From assembly GCF_023053635.1 (NCBI RefSeq), contig NC_086180.1, forward strand, positions 86,281,447 through 86,345,446: DNA of 64,000 bases, in the 5' to 3' direction. The DNA comes from Elgaria multicarinata webbii. Its lineage: Eukaryota > Chordata > Lepidosauria > Squamata > Anguidae. The number at the start of each line of letters is the position of its first letter. Position 1 is the stretch's first letter. A program made the translations under genes and the position numbers. Shown here piece after piece: positions 1 to 10,798 of the stretch. Below the pieces are notes generated by a model. The model ran no database searches and was not told the origin of the DNA. It saw nothing but the letters and a program-made list of their open reading frames with translations.

Positions 1-750
1 AAAACAACATAGCTCAGTTGGATTGCAACTGATTTTTTTTTTAAAAAAAATGTAATTAACTTTTGCATCCCAAATAAACTTGATTGTTTTCAATTCTAGG
101 ATATAAAGCACAATGGGAAGGACGCCCCTAACTCTTGAACGATAATCAGGTTCCCTTCAGCCTTGTCACAGATTCATGTAGGGAGGGATAGATTCTCAAC
201 TATTGAAGAGTGAGAGAGATTGCAGACGTTTTGAAGCAGCGGTAAGTCAGGAAAGCAAAGAGTTACAATGATCTATGGAGTTCTAGACAGATGCCGGCTA
301 AATTGTATTTGGAGGAAGCTAGACAGGCAAAATGAAACTCTTTGAAAGCATCAACTGAAGTGAGTCTACAGCCTGTTATCAAATAACTGTAGTTATAATT
401 TGGTCAGCTGATCTGATCTCATTCAATCATGTATTTTCATTTGTACAAGAAGAGTGTACAAGTCACTGTACAACTGAAGGAAGGAAGTCAGAATTGAATT
501 TGTCATTCTCCTTTTCACCCACATCTCCATTCATCCTCCCTCTATTTTCCTGTCGCTTGTACTCATGCAGACTTCCAAGGCCCAGGTAAGCTGTCAAGGA
601 GGGAACAGCTTACTTGGGAGGAAGCAAGGGTAAAAGCCAAGTGCCATCCAATTCATGTAGGTCCGTATCCCTGAACGGGTCGCTTAAGGGGTACAGGTAG
701 GAATCATGCTCCATACCTATTTGTACCATTTTAAGCAGGTTCATGGGACA
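1..750. other. No gene seen; unique sequence
   Basis: I see no conserved coding exon, SINE, LINE or long repeat here. Sequence composition is ordinary for intergenic or intronic vertebrate DNA. Confidence 0.5.
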
Positions 751-783
751 GTGGCCCATCGGGTTGGAAATAAGTGCTTGAAC

Positions 784-1105
784 TCCAAATCAGTGCCAGC
801 TCCAGGTTTTTGAAGGCTCTTGAGCAAGGCACCCTCAGTGGGCCTCCTTCTTCACTGCGTTTACATTCCCACCAGCTGCTATTGCTCCTCATCACGGCCA
901 TCACTTGCTGGCTTAACAGGCAGAGACTTAGTGAACAAGTAGGCAGTGGTAGCTATTGCTTCTCTTTCTCACCGCCACCTGTATCACAGCCAGAGCAGGA
1001 GGCAGGTGAACAAGGAGGTTGCAAGCAATGCTAAAGAGGAAAAACAACTCCAGGGGACCAGCGTATGGGCCCTTGGCAAGTGCTTGACCATGCCTACCCT
1101 TGATA
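784..1105 (+). repeat. Unclassified interspersed repeat, copy 1
   Basis: This block has a clear diverged relative at about 13807-13940 plus 14545-14695. Shared stretches include CAGGTTTTTGA, the TGCTATT.CTCCTC segment, CTCTCACC..CACC, CAAG/GAGGCAGGT, and CTTGGCAAGTGC/CTCGGCAAGTGC followed by TGACC. It is therefore a dispersed family and not a gene; the short reading frames across it are chance. I do not recognise the family or its transposition class. Confidence 0.6.
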
Positions 1106-1833
1106 CCCTTGCCTGCCCTGACTGTGCCGATCTTTGATGCCAGTTCTTCTCCCTCTTCCCTAGCCTCTAGGCCACAGGACCAGCAACTGATTCAACAACT
1201 ATAACTGGACACCTGAATCACTCACCTAATAGGAGAGTGCCTCCTTTAGCACTGATTAGGATGTGGTTGGAGCTGCCTGTGACCACGTTGATAGACGTTT
1301 TTTCCAGATCCAGGTATATCTATGGGTTCCTCAAACTATGGTCCTTGGCTGTGGTCAGGATAGCTATTGAGGTAGCTGTGGCCAATTGCAATCTATGGTG
1401 GTCTCCTCCGATGACAGAGTGAGTGGCCATAAGCCTACCTCTTCCCATTTCTTCCTCCTTACTTTCCTTCCATTCCCACCCCTTTTATAGGGGCTGGAGA
1501 TGTGTTTAAGCTTACAGAAGAGTTGTTCTCTGCCCTAGCCATGTTTATTCCCAGTCCTAGCTATTTCAGTGCCTCACAAAGCACTATTAGAAGCCGAATA
1601 AACCTTCTCCATTTAAAGCAAGGTTGTCCAATAAAAGACTCAGGGCCTAAACAGGCCTTTATGGATCTATAGTCCAGCCTGTCACATGCCGTCACCCTCC
1701 ACATGAATTACGGAACCATCTACACAGCTAAAAACCTGACACCTTTGAGTACTAAAGAGGCTTACTCACTCATGGCTGCTACTGCATGCCACAGCACTCT
1801 CATGTTATTTATATATACACGTAACCTCTCTTT
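1106..1833. other. No gene seen
   Basis: Mixed-composition sequence without a recognisable exon or repeat family. Short open frames exist but show no conserved motifs. Confidence 0.45.
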
Positions 1834-1944
1834 GGCCCTGTTCAGAAGGCACCTTAAACAATGGCTTTAATCATGGTGAATAAGGCAAAAAGCCTTATTC
1901 ACCGTGGTTAAAGCTGTGATTTAAGGTGTCTTCTGAACAGGGCC
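1834..1944. mobile_element. Palindromic MITE, GGCCCTGTTCAGA family
   Basis: The 111-bp element is one long imperfect palindrome. It opens GGCCCTGTTCAGAAGGCACC and closes with the reverse complement of nearly the same sequence, with the inner arms ATTCACC / GGTGAATAAGG meeting near the centre. A related element lies at 46516-46649 and a half copy at 45131-45168. The compact foldback form suggests a non-autonomous DNA transposon, probably hAT-like; no target duplication was clear. Confidence 0.75.
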
Positions 1945-2051
1945 TTAGTTATATTCTTGCTATAAACGTTTGGACTCCATTGATTTATGGAACTGCAAGG
2001 ACCATTTCTAACGTCGTCCAGTTTTACCCCCTACTTGACGAAAACAGATAA

Positions 2052-2230
2052 GGGAGGGGCTGTGGCTCAGTGGTAAAGCACCAGCTTTGCATGCTGAAGG
2101 TCCCAGGTTCAATACCTCGTATCTCCAGGGAAGCTAGGAATGAATCCTGCCTCAAACCCTGCCTGGAGAGCCAGTGTCAACAATACTAGGCTAGATGGTC
2201 TGACTCACCTCCCTGTGCTCCTATGATGTG
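2052..2230 (+). repeat. tRNA-derived SINE
   Basis: A tRNA-like head carries an A box, TGGCTCAGTGG (2062-2072), and a B box, GGTTCAATACC (2106-2116), spaced as in RNA polymerase III promoters. The body continues CTCCAGG..., GGAATGAATCCTGCCTCAAACCCTG in part, and ..CTAGATGGTCTGACTCA, a tail seen in common squamate tRNA-SINEs. It is a diverged copy and not a functional tRNA gene: no cloverleaf continues past the B box. Confidence 0.75.
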
Positions 2231-2390
2231 TCTGGTGCTAAATACAGGTAGAATTGACATTTGGGGAGGGGCGTGTGTGAAAACCGACAGGTGTGGGCCC
2301 TGAGTTTGCTGCCCAAAAAAGCCTTTGTGTATGAAACCAATATTTTTTACAGGTGAACTAATGTAACGTACACTGAGGAAAAACTGTGTC

Positions 2391-2863
2391 TGAGGGCATC
2401 TACACTGCAAACGTATGGTTTTTTTAAAAAATAACAGTTAAAATTGTTATGGCTTCTCCTGGCCCCACCCCCTTTTCCCTCACCACTGGTCATTTGGTGG
2501 TTTCTCAGATTTGGGGCTGGTTTCCCCCATTCTAAAAGGTTGAAATGCATCTCCTACAGCTCAGTTAGTGGCAATTAAGAGCTTCAAGCTGAAATACGCT
2601 GGCATTTTTTTGCATTTTGCCCCTGGCCCTTTTGCTGTTGTCCCACTGGGATGGGGCTCCTGAGAGCTTTTCTGAAATGGAATTTGCCCCTTAATCTGAA
2701 AGAGGCTCCATGCCCCTGCCTTCCCTCGAAGAACACTGGCCGATCACTCTGCTGCTGAGATTCCTCTGTTAGAGCGAGACCTCCCCTCAGCTCTTATCAG
2801 AGGGACTGACGATTATGCTGGTTTATTGAACGCATTGTGGTGTAGACGTGCCTGCCCTCTGTT
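2391..2863. mobile_element. Candidate non-autonomous DNA element with TCTACAC ends
   Basis: The left end reads TGAGGGCATCTACACTGCAA. The right end, read in reverse complement, starts CAGAGGGCAGGCACG followed by TCTACACCACAATGCG. The shared GAGGGC and TCTACAC blocks suggest terminal inverted repeats about 470 bp apart. No matching target duplication was seen, so the call is tentative. Confidence 0.4.
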
Positions 2864-2869
2864 GCCAGA

Positions 2870-3915
2870 CCTTTCCAGAAGGGTACAGGATTGTGCTTAT
2901 TTGGGACACGCTATAACACATGATGTAGTATGGACTTGCCTCCCCCCGCCCCCGCCCCAGCTTTAACAAGATTTGACAGCTTCAGGAGCAAGAACATCAA
3001 AGCAATTTACTGCAGATATTTTTTGGGAACAGCAATACCAAGATTCAGTTCACCCTATACATGCCATCTTCTTTCTTCCGGATAATGGGGACTTCAAAGA
3101 CAAATGGGGTAAAAGCAGTTGAACTCATTGATTGATCTTTGTCTGGAACATTTAAAAGAGAAACCATACCTCCCAGATATTGACTTGAAAAATAGTGTTC
3201 TGCTTATGTAAGCAGTAGTATGCAGACAGGAGTGCTATTTCTCTAGCTGTGTCAAATGCTTTGGAACAGTTCATGCAACTTTTAAATAGACTTCAGTAGA
3301 CAATCACTTGATCGTATTACCAAGTGTCAGGAGAAAATCTGACCCTATTATTATTATTATTATTTAAGGGGAAAAGGGGAATTTAAATTTAGCTGCAAGC
3401 TCGTTTTATAAAATAACATTATCAGGTTGTTTTATTTTAAAATGTGGAACACAGAACTAAGACTATATCCCCCAACAACTATTTTTCACACTACTTTAGT
3501 TGTCTGGTTTCTCCACCCCAAAGAACCTTGGGATTTGTAGTGCTTTATGGAGTGTTGAGAATTTTCTGCAGAAGAAACCATTTTCACAGAGAACTATACT
3601 TCTCAAGTGTTGGGTTGTTGTTGTTTTATTACATGGCATATGGCAAGAGAAACACTGGATGAACTTGAGGAGGAAAGCACTAGCTGCTGCCTAGCCTATC
3701 AGAGAAAGGCAAAGTTGGGGCAGGCGCACTCCAGATTAGATATGGAAGCATCAGGATCCTCAGGCAGGATTCCAGAAGTCAGTGGCTTGAGCTGGAAGCT
3801 GGAGCCTGACGATGATACTATTTCCTTGGAAGGAAGTATAAGAGTAAATGCGTCCCAGGGCATGGTTTGAAGGCATGGAAGACAGCAACCTTTCTAAAAC
3901 TAAGCATATCTGTAC
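2870..3915. other. No gene seen
   Basis: Unique or strongly decayed sequence with a short (ATT)n run near 3350. Overlapping small frames between 3444 and 3870 carry no recognisable domain. Confidence 0.4.
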
Positions 3916-3921
3916 AAAGAT

Positions 3922-4606
3922 GGCCTAGCTACAGTTATCCATAACCACTCGTTTGAGTTACTGCAACGCGTTATACATGGGGCTGCCTTTGAAAATGGTC
4001 CGGAAACTTCAGCTGGAACAAAACAGGGCAGCACATTTATTAACAGGGACTGGCCAATGAGACCATATCACGCCGGTCCTTTTCCAACTTTACTGGCATC
4101 CAGTCCAGGTCCGGCCCGATTCAAAGTGCTGGTATTAACATTTAAAGCCCTAAACAGCTTGGGGCCAGGCTATCTGAAGGAATGCCTCCTCCCATATGTA
4201 CCTGCCCGGACCCTAAGGTCATCCTCAGGGGTCCTTCTCCGCGAGCCCCTGCCAAAGGAAGTGAGGCAGTTGGCTACAAGGAGGAGGGCCTTCTCTGCTG
4301 TGGCACCCCGGCTGTGGAATGAGCTCTCTAAGGAGGCTTGCCTGGCATCTACACTATATTCTTTCAGACAGCAGGTGAAGACCTTTTTATTCTCTCAGCA
4401 TTTTAACAGTCTATACATTTAATTTTAACTTTGCTGTTTTAAATTTGCATTTCTGCACTGCTGCTGATTTTATCCTGGTTGTGCTTTTATATTGTGTTTT
4501 TATACTATTTGTTTTATACTTTGAAACGTTTTAATTTTTGTGAACCACCCAGGGAGCTTCGGCTATTTGGTGGTATAAAAATGCAATAAATAAATAAATA
4601 ATCAGA
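3922..4606 (+). mobile_element. 5'-truncated L2/CR1-group LINE, 3' end
   Basis: Only the C-terminal part of the reverse-transcriptase ORF and the 3' UTR survive. The frame at 4057-4422 encodes FKVLVLTFKALNSLGPGYL, then LPYVPARTLRS, RRRAFSAVAPRLWNEL and FRRQ-like VKTFLFSQ, which are landmarks of this LINE group after the polymerase domain. The 3' UTR ends in the hairpin-like GAACCACCCAGGGAGCTTCGG ... GGTGGTATAAAAATGCAATAA block and an (AATA)n tail. A small deletion lies upstream near 3945. Confidence 0.88.
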
Positions 4607-4626
4607 TCTCATGTATGCTGCCTTGA

Positions 4627-4627
<1 letters not shown>

Positions 4628-4673
<46 letters not shown>
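4628..4673. repeat. (ATA)n microsatellite
   Basis: Uninterrupted trinucleotide run of about 15 units shortly after the LINE tail. Confidence 0.95.
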
Positions 4674-4675
<2 letters not shown>

Positions 4676-4917
4676 TTGAGTGTTTTATAAGTCAAAGAAT
4701 GGAATATGAAAAGAAAGAAAGAAAAAGAAATATTTAGAGTGTAGGTATGCCCTGAGTCAAAATGATGAAACAATATTTTGGAAAGTAAATGGTGCACTTC
4801 AATCTGCTTTTAGGATGTACCCCTTATGAACCTAATTAGATGACCCTAGTAGTCCCAGATGTTCCCATCAAAAGGTGTTAACCCAAATACATAACAGCTT
4901 CTTCTTCTGGGTATAGA

Positions 4918-4970
4918 TCCAGCACCATGTACATTGATGGTGCTATATAAATAAATAATAATAATAATCT
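4918..4970 (+). mobile_element. LINE 3' tail fragment, GATGGTGCTATATAAATA type
   Basis: The block CAGCACCATGTACATTGATGG then TGCTATATAAATAAATAAT recurs almost identically at 35403-35480, and related minus-strand tails occur at 51722 and 53180. It looks like the extreme 3' end of a separate CR1-like family. Confidence 0.6.
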
Positions 4971-5099
4971 CCCTTGTCAGATCAGGGTGCAAGTCTATTG
5001 AAAACAGATGCACACTGTGTCAGCTTTTAAGTGGGATCTTAAAACCATTACATTGACTCCAGTCATAGTATAAAATCATGGCATCATTTGTTTTAAAAA

Positions 5100-5215
5100 T
5101 CACATCTATATCCTCCCCTTACTCCAAAGGTCTCATGTTGGCTTGCATGAAGCCATCTCATTTAATACTCACAACAACCCTATGAGGCAGGTTAGGCTGT
5201 GTGAGGGCTTGAACC
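5100..5215 (-). repeat. Partial Sauria SINE (minus)
   Basis: On the plus strand the order is a TCTATATCCTCCCC tail, CCAAAGG, then TCACAACAACCCTATGAGGCAGGTTAGGCTG. This is the reverse complement of the Sauria SINE body. The tRNA-like head is missing. Confidence 0.65.
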
Positions 5216-5224
5216 AGAAAACTC

Positions 5225-5576
5225 AGGGCTCATCTACACCAAGCAGGATAATCCACTATGAAAGCAGTATGAAAATGGTATATAAAAGGCAGGAGCCACA
5301 CTACTGCTTTATAGCAGTATTGAAGTGCACTGCAGGATTTACACTACCGCTTTATAGTGGTATTGAAGTGTACTGACGACTGTTGGGGCCCAGGACACAG
5401 CTACACCAAGCAGGATATAACACTATGAAAGCGGTATATGGTCTGTGTCAATGGGCCCCAACAGTTGTCAATGCACTTCAATACCGCTATAAAGCAGTAG
5501 TGTGGCTCCTGCCTTTTATATCCCTCTTTCATACCACTTTCATAGTGGAATATCCTGCTTGGTGTAGTTGAGCCCT
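5225..5576. mobile_element. Nested palindromic MITE with AGGGCTCATCTACACC ends
   Basis: The ends are inverted: AGGGCTCATCTACACCAAGC on the left and the complement of AGGGCTCAACTACACCAAGC on the right. The arms continue through CAGGAT.ATCCACTATGAAAG and GGCAGGAGCCACACTACTGC. The motif CTACACCAAGCAGGATA occurs a third time inside, at about 5401-5418, so either one copy sits within another or an internal half was duplicated. Short open frames on both strands follow from the symmetry and are not genes. Confidence 0.75.
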
Positions 5577-5859
5577 CAGTATCAGAGTCCAAGGCCTAAT
5601 CTCTTGAACTCCTACGTACTGTGCATATTTGGGGCACAGAGACTTCTTCAGGCACAGAGCAGGACATAAGCAACTGCAAATGGCAGGCAGTATGAAAACT
5701 CTGGATTGACCAAGTCTGGAATAACTACTAGGCACCCAGCCATCTGCCTTTACCTGACCAACCGAGCAGTGCCTTTTGCCTATTGCACTTCCAGTCATGG
5801 ACCTCTGGAAAACATGCTTCACAGGTCTAAATTTAGGTACTGCCTGCCCCAGCCAGGAT

Positions 5860-5995
5860 CACCTTGATAGGTAGCATAGTGACTCCCCCAAGGCCACCCA
5901 GTGACTTTCATGGCAGCACACAACTTTGAACCAAGATCCCTCCTCTAGTCCAAAGCCAACATGCCAGCCACTGTCCCACATTGGCTCTCTGGCTA
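5860..5995 (-). repeat. Decayed SINE fragment, tRNA-like head (minus)
   Basis: GGCCACCCAGTGACTTTCATGG and the closing CCACATTGGCTC resemble the reverse complement of the Sauria SINE head. The body and tail are too diverged to confirm. Confidence 0.4.
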
Positions 5996-6463
5996 CTTGC
6001 CACGCAGGTTGCAAAATTAGCATTGTACAACAGTGCTGAGGCTAACACAAATGTACGCTGAAGATGCAAGTGGCACAAAAACAGAAAGGGAAAGATTTCC
6101 AGATCAAAACAGAAAAGAAATAACAAAGGCGAGTGACACATGAATGGATAAATGGAGAAAGTCTACAACTTTCTTCGAGGCATGAATGAAAGATCCTTTA
6201 CACTGAGAACTAAATATTGTTAAGTGATTAAAAAAGAATATTTCTTTATTATCAATTAAACAGAAGAGACGTACCCCCTGTGGGCCAAAGGGTTTTTTAG
6301 CAGAGAACAATAAAAATAACTGATTAAGGGAAATAATCCCCATAGTCTCAGAGGGGCTACTGGGCTGTTACATTACGCTTGTTGCTGTTTATCGCTATAC
6401 AAGTCTCTGCAGTCTCTTCAGGATGGAACTGTGGTTTATTTGCAATCTACCACCTCTCCAGGT

Positions 6464-6740
6464 CAGTTAAGAACATAAGAACAGCTCCATTGGATCAGAC
6501 TAACATTTCATCTAGTCCTTGTTTCCCATAGCGGCCAATCTGTTTTCCATTGTGGCTGTCCACCAACTGGTACTCAGATGCGTACTGCCTCAAACCTAGG
6601 GGTAGTCTGTACCCATCAAAGATTAGTAGTCCTTGGTAGACTTATCCTCCTTGAATTAGTCTAATCCCTTTCAAAGCCATCTAAGCTAGCGACCAACACC
6701 ATGTCTTGGGGTAGTGAGTTCCATATATTGATTCATTGTA
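6464..6740 (-). mobile_element. CR1-like LINE 3' fragment (minus)
   Basis: AAGAACATAAGAACAGC, TTGGATCAGACTAAC, CTAGTCC..GTTTCCCATAG, TCCTTGAATTAGTCTAATCC and AGTGAGTTCCATAT follow in the order seen in old CR1/L3-like repeats of reptiles. The copy is strongly diverged and has no open frame. Confidence 0.6.
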
Positions 6741-6759
6741 GTTGTTGGGTGTAAAACCA

Positions 6760-6900
6760 AGAGTAGAATTTTAGGATACTCTTAATATGCATTTAGGAAG
6801 TTTTTAACAGTGTATGCTATGTTTTTAATCAGTATTTTGTGTATTTTATGCCGCCTCGATCCAATTGGAGAGGCGGTTAAGAAATAAATTATTATTATTA
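6760..6900 (+). mobile_element. LINE 3' tail, GCCGCCTCGATCC type
   Basis: GTATTTTATGCCGCCTCGATCC then AATTGGAGAGGCGGTTAAGAAATAAATTATTATT. The self-complementary CCGCCTC/GAGGCGG pair and the simple tail are typical of the 3' end of CR1/L2-group LINEs. The element at 12743-13045 ends in a related block on the other strand. Confidence 0.65.
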
Positions 6901-9465
6901 TTGACGTGGATCAAAGTGAATTTTTGGCAGCCAGAAAGGAAGCCAGAGAAGTTCCAGGAGAATGAAACAAATTCAGATTTTACCATAGAAGGGTGTTGGC
7001 TGAAGGACAGGAAGTCAAGTTCATGAAGGAGGTTCCACATGCTGAAAGGCTTCTGAGTGACTGCACTAGCTAGTGGTTCTGAACACTGCTACAGCCATTC
7101 TCAGACAGTTCCCTTTCAAACTTCCCTCGTTGCTACTCACTTGCTCACTCATGTTTCTGCTGGCAACACCTGGCTTCTCACTGGATTTGGAGCTATTCAC
7201 AAATGCATGCTCATTAACTGAGGTCTGTAGCAACAAAGCTGTGAATTCCATGTGTACATGACTCATCCTAGATCAATTAGCACAATCTGAATTTCCTATC
7301 GGTTCCCATGACCTGCTTCTGTCAGATATAGTATTATGAGGCCCTTGACAAAACCACATGGGTTTTCATAGCCAATAGGACTAAATGGCAGTGTAGACAC
7401 ATGAAGAAGAAAATGGCACCAATCCAGCATTAAAACAATACAAATATGAGTACAGAAAAATCATTGGAAAATGGAAATGCTTTTCAACATTCTCAGAAAG
7501 GAACCCAAAACAAGCTAAGTAGTATTCTTCACCAGTAGTTTGCCGTTTACATACTGTGCAAATCTCTACAGTAGCAAATATCTGCTAGTCTACAATCCAG
7601 ATGAATATACAGAAATTGGCATACTTTATGTTAAAATATGAAATGTATAATAAAGGAACTGAGATTAAACTATAGGGCAACAACTGCGAATTCTTGTTTT
7701 CTTTTTTAAGTGAGGATGAACATTCTATATCATTAACGTCTTTCTTACGACTGCTCTACTAACTATTACACTAAAATCGAAAAACACAGCAAGCTTCTAT
7801 TGCTGCTGAACAGCGAGAAATCCTTAAAGCTATTCCAGATAGTCAAAGCCCCCCCCAAAAAACCCACCTACCAATGAAAATTATTCCAGTAAGTATAAAA
7901 TTATTATAAAACTGTCACATTTCTAATATTTCATATCACTCCTGACCATAAGCTCTGCAGCTATAAAAGCAATATCTCTGTCTCTTCAATGTACGGAAAT
8001 GATGGTTTGCATTCTACCAGGCTTATGATGGTAAAATGCCTTTAATTATGTTCCAGACGACTGTTAGTAAGGAATTCTTAAACTCCCGTCAAGGTCAAAG
8101 CTTTACTTTCTTGCTGATCCTGAGATCATCAATCTGTGATTTCTATTTCACTAACATAATATCTGTATTATTCTTGAGAAACACTTTATTACTGCATAGT
8201 CTTCAGAGGTACTGGATAACATCAACTGTCCCTAAAGGTTTGGATGTGACACACTGATGTCCCTTTCTCCTTTACCAGTCTTTAAAGGTCAGCTAGACTG
8301 AAAACTAATGTATGTGCTTATTTCATATGTGAACAGATAGTAATATCACAACATCATATCGAAGGGGGGGTCAGCTGAGGTCATGAATCTCAAGCATATG
8401 GTAAACAGCATCAACTTCCTACAAATGTCTGTTCCCAATGACACATTTTAACACAAACAAGGAGGTGTAATGATTGGTTGCCAATCACAGCTCTAACTGG
8501 GCACCTTGAGAGCCCCGGCCTCTCTGTGTAGTTTTTGTTGAATTTAAACGATTGCTAGCTATTCGGCGCACAGTAATACACTCTTACTCCCAAACCATTA
8601 ATTTAAACTCTGAGACACCAAAACCCAAAGAAGAATCATCTTCATGGATCACTGACCTTGTTAACAAGTATAAAATAGAATAAATTCTCTTAAAGCGATG
8701 CCTACTAGCTTTGCTGTATGGAAGGGTCTATAAATATATTTCTGGTATTGCAACAAATCCTAGTACCAAGTTGGTAGTTTTAGGGTAACGTGACCTTGCC
8801 TTTTGAGTGAATATCAGTAGTCCAATTTTCATTCTATACGTATTTTTTAAGGCTCTAACAAGAGTTAACATATTCAAACATCTTAGCTTTATTAAACTGT
8901 AAGACAAAAGTCTCCCACGAACATCTGGATAAATGCCACTGAGGTGGAACAGAGCAGAAGATTAGCAAAATAACACAACTAAGGCTTCCTTCACATTTAT
9001 ACACATATGCACAGGAGTGGACGGGGATTGATCAAATGGTGCTTTCCCCCGTCTTCCAGTGAGTTGATGATCAGGTGAAAGAGTCAGTAGGTCTTACCCG
9101 TGCAGTTAAAGCATTCACACACATACTACAGCCATGAGAGATTACATCACGTTGAAACAAAACCCCCATGAAGAAGGGTGAGCCAAATGGGAACAGAAAA
9201 TATCCTAGAGGTATTTACACCGGAACCAAGGATGTAAACAGGAAAACTAACAAAAAGGGCAACCCTTATAAACTGTCAAATGATATTAGGCATATGTGAT
9301 AAGTGACAGCAGAAATTGCACACAGTAAAACAATATCAAAACACCGTATGTAAGCACTCAATAAGTGACAAAATGAAAGAGGGGGAAATGGAGGTCCATT
9401 GGAACCAGGTTAGGCTGAGAATTACAATCTTTCACCCTAACCTGCCACACGGGGTTGTTTATTGT
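6901..9465. other. No gene seen; largely unique AT-rich DNA
   Basis: I find no coding exon and no repeat that I can name in this stretch of about 2.5 kb. A short poly-C/poly-A run lies near 7850. It may hold conserved noncoding sequence, which alignment would show. Confidence 0.45.
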
Positions 9466-9469
9466 TTTA

Positions 9470-9696
9470 TATTTCTTTATTGCATTTCTTTATTGCATTT
9501 CTTTATTACCTGTTTTCCTCCAAGGAACCCAACGTGGTGTACATAACCTTCCTCCTCTCCGTTTTATCCTCACAACCACAACCCTGTGAGGTAGGCAGGG
9601 CTGAGAGTATGTGGGTGAGCTTCCATTGACATGTAGGAACTAGAACCAGATCTCCCGACTCCCAATTCAACACTCTCGCCACTGTGCCACACTTCG
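9470..9696 (-). repeat. Sauria SINE (minus)
   Basis: In the plus reading: tail of three TTTCTTTATTGCA units, CCTCCAAGGAACCCAACG, TGGTGTACATAACC, TCCTCACAACCACAACCCTG, then GATCTCCCGACTCCCAATTC and a tRNA-like end near 9695. In its own direction it has a tRNA-type head with a GGTTCTAGTTCC-like B box, a central domain and the 3' region shared with its LINE partner. The tripled tail is a 13-bp repeat. Confidence 0.85.
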
Positions 9697-9797
9697 TTGC
9701 AAAGAAAAAATGGAAAAGGAAGACAGTGTAGACCACCTTGATATCCTTGGGAGAAAACTAGGGTATACATGTAATAAATAAGTAATAATGAGTAACT

Positions 9798-10798
9798 CTG
9801 GGCGTTACTAGACGAGGCTCTAGCGCGCGTTACCTTCCGCAGTCACGTCGAGGCTTCCAGATGACGTTCACGAGGATCCGCCGTTATCCCGCGGTGAAGC
9901 CTCTTTCTCCCGACTTTAAAAAAGTGAGTTTTAGGGCGCCTTTTCCTGCTGTCCCGCGGTAATTCGGAGTACGTGTGGGAGGATGTGAGGTCACTGCGGT
10001 CCGCACTGGGCAGGAAAAGGCGTGCTAAGGGGGAGTGGTCAGCGGCTTCGGTCAAGCCGCCTCCGCCATTTGCGCGCAGTCCGCCAGCTGGGGCAGCGCG
10101 GCGGAGCGGCTTTTTTTTATTATTTCCCCAGTGACAGTTTGCGCAGGAACGGAGGAACGGAAAAGTGGCTGGTGACTCCTTGCGGTGGGCAGCTACCGTG
10201 GCCGCATAATGGCGGTGCTGTACGCTGCCTGTTAGTGTGGGTACCAGGCTGGCAGAGGGCAGAGCTGTTTGTGGGCTGCTGCCATGGCTACGGCCAGATG
10301 TGGGTTGGCTCCTTGGGATGGGGCACAGGGCACAGAGGCGGTCATCGCCGCCGACACCTCAGAGGCATGATGGGAGATGTAGGCACAGAGTGCCCATGCA
10401 GACGATTGACCTCGGGTCATATGACACCCGCCACGACCCCCATCAGGAAGTGAGCGCATCAATGTTGACCCTCAACAGCACCAGCAGCACTTCGGCTGGC
10501 ACTGGCACTGCCGCCGCTGCCGCCGCCAGGGCCGGCGGCGGCATCGCTGACGGCTGCGCAAGTTTGCGGTCTTTCGGACGTGCGCAAACCGTGCAGCGAG
10601 CGAAAAAAAAAGCCGCGGCAATCAGGCCGGTGTGGCTGCGCAACCGTTCTCGCGGCGGCAGCAGCACAACCGGCGCAAACTTCCGCCACAAATCGAAGGC
10701 AGGTGTGGATGATGAGGCGTCACGGCTGAACGGGAAAAGCCGCTTTCACCGCTCCTCAACGACGGAACACCCGGTACGTCTAGCAACGCCCTCTGTGT
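9798..10798. mobile_element. CpG-rich 1-kb block with inverted ends (candidate DNA transposon)
   Basis: CpG density rises abruptly here. The left edge reads GGGCGTTACTAGACGA and the right edge, reverse complemented, GGGCGTTGCTAGACGT, followed on both sides by a TTCCG...GAGG block. This supports terminal inverted repeats of a non-autonomous element, possibly hAT-like. No 8-bp duplication was seen. The frames at 10022-10453 and 10237-10956 are open mainly because GC-rich DNA has few stops; they show no conserved motif. The alternative is a genuine CpG-island promoter, but no exon is recognisable beside it. Confidence 0.5.

Noticed and set aside
2052-2230. Possible tRNA gene
   Set aside because: A and B boxes are present but the rest does not form a cloverleaf and continues into a SINE body.
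3922-4606. LINE frames as host protein genes
   Set aside because: The same C-terminal motifs recur in at least ten truncated copies with shared 3' tails, which identifies them as retrotransposon remnants.
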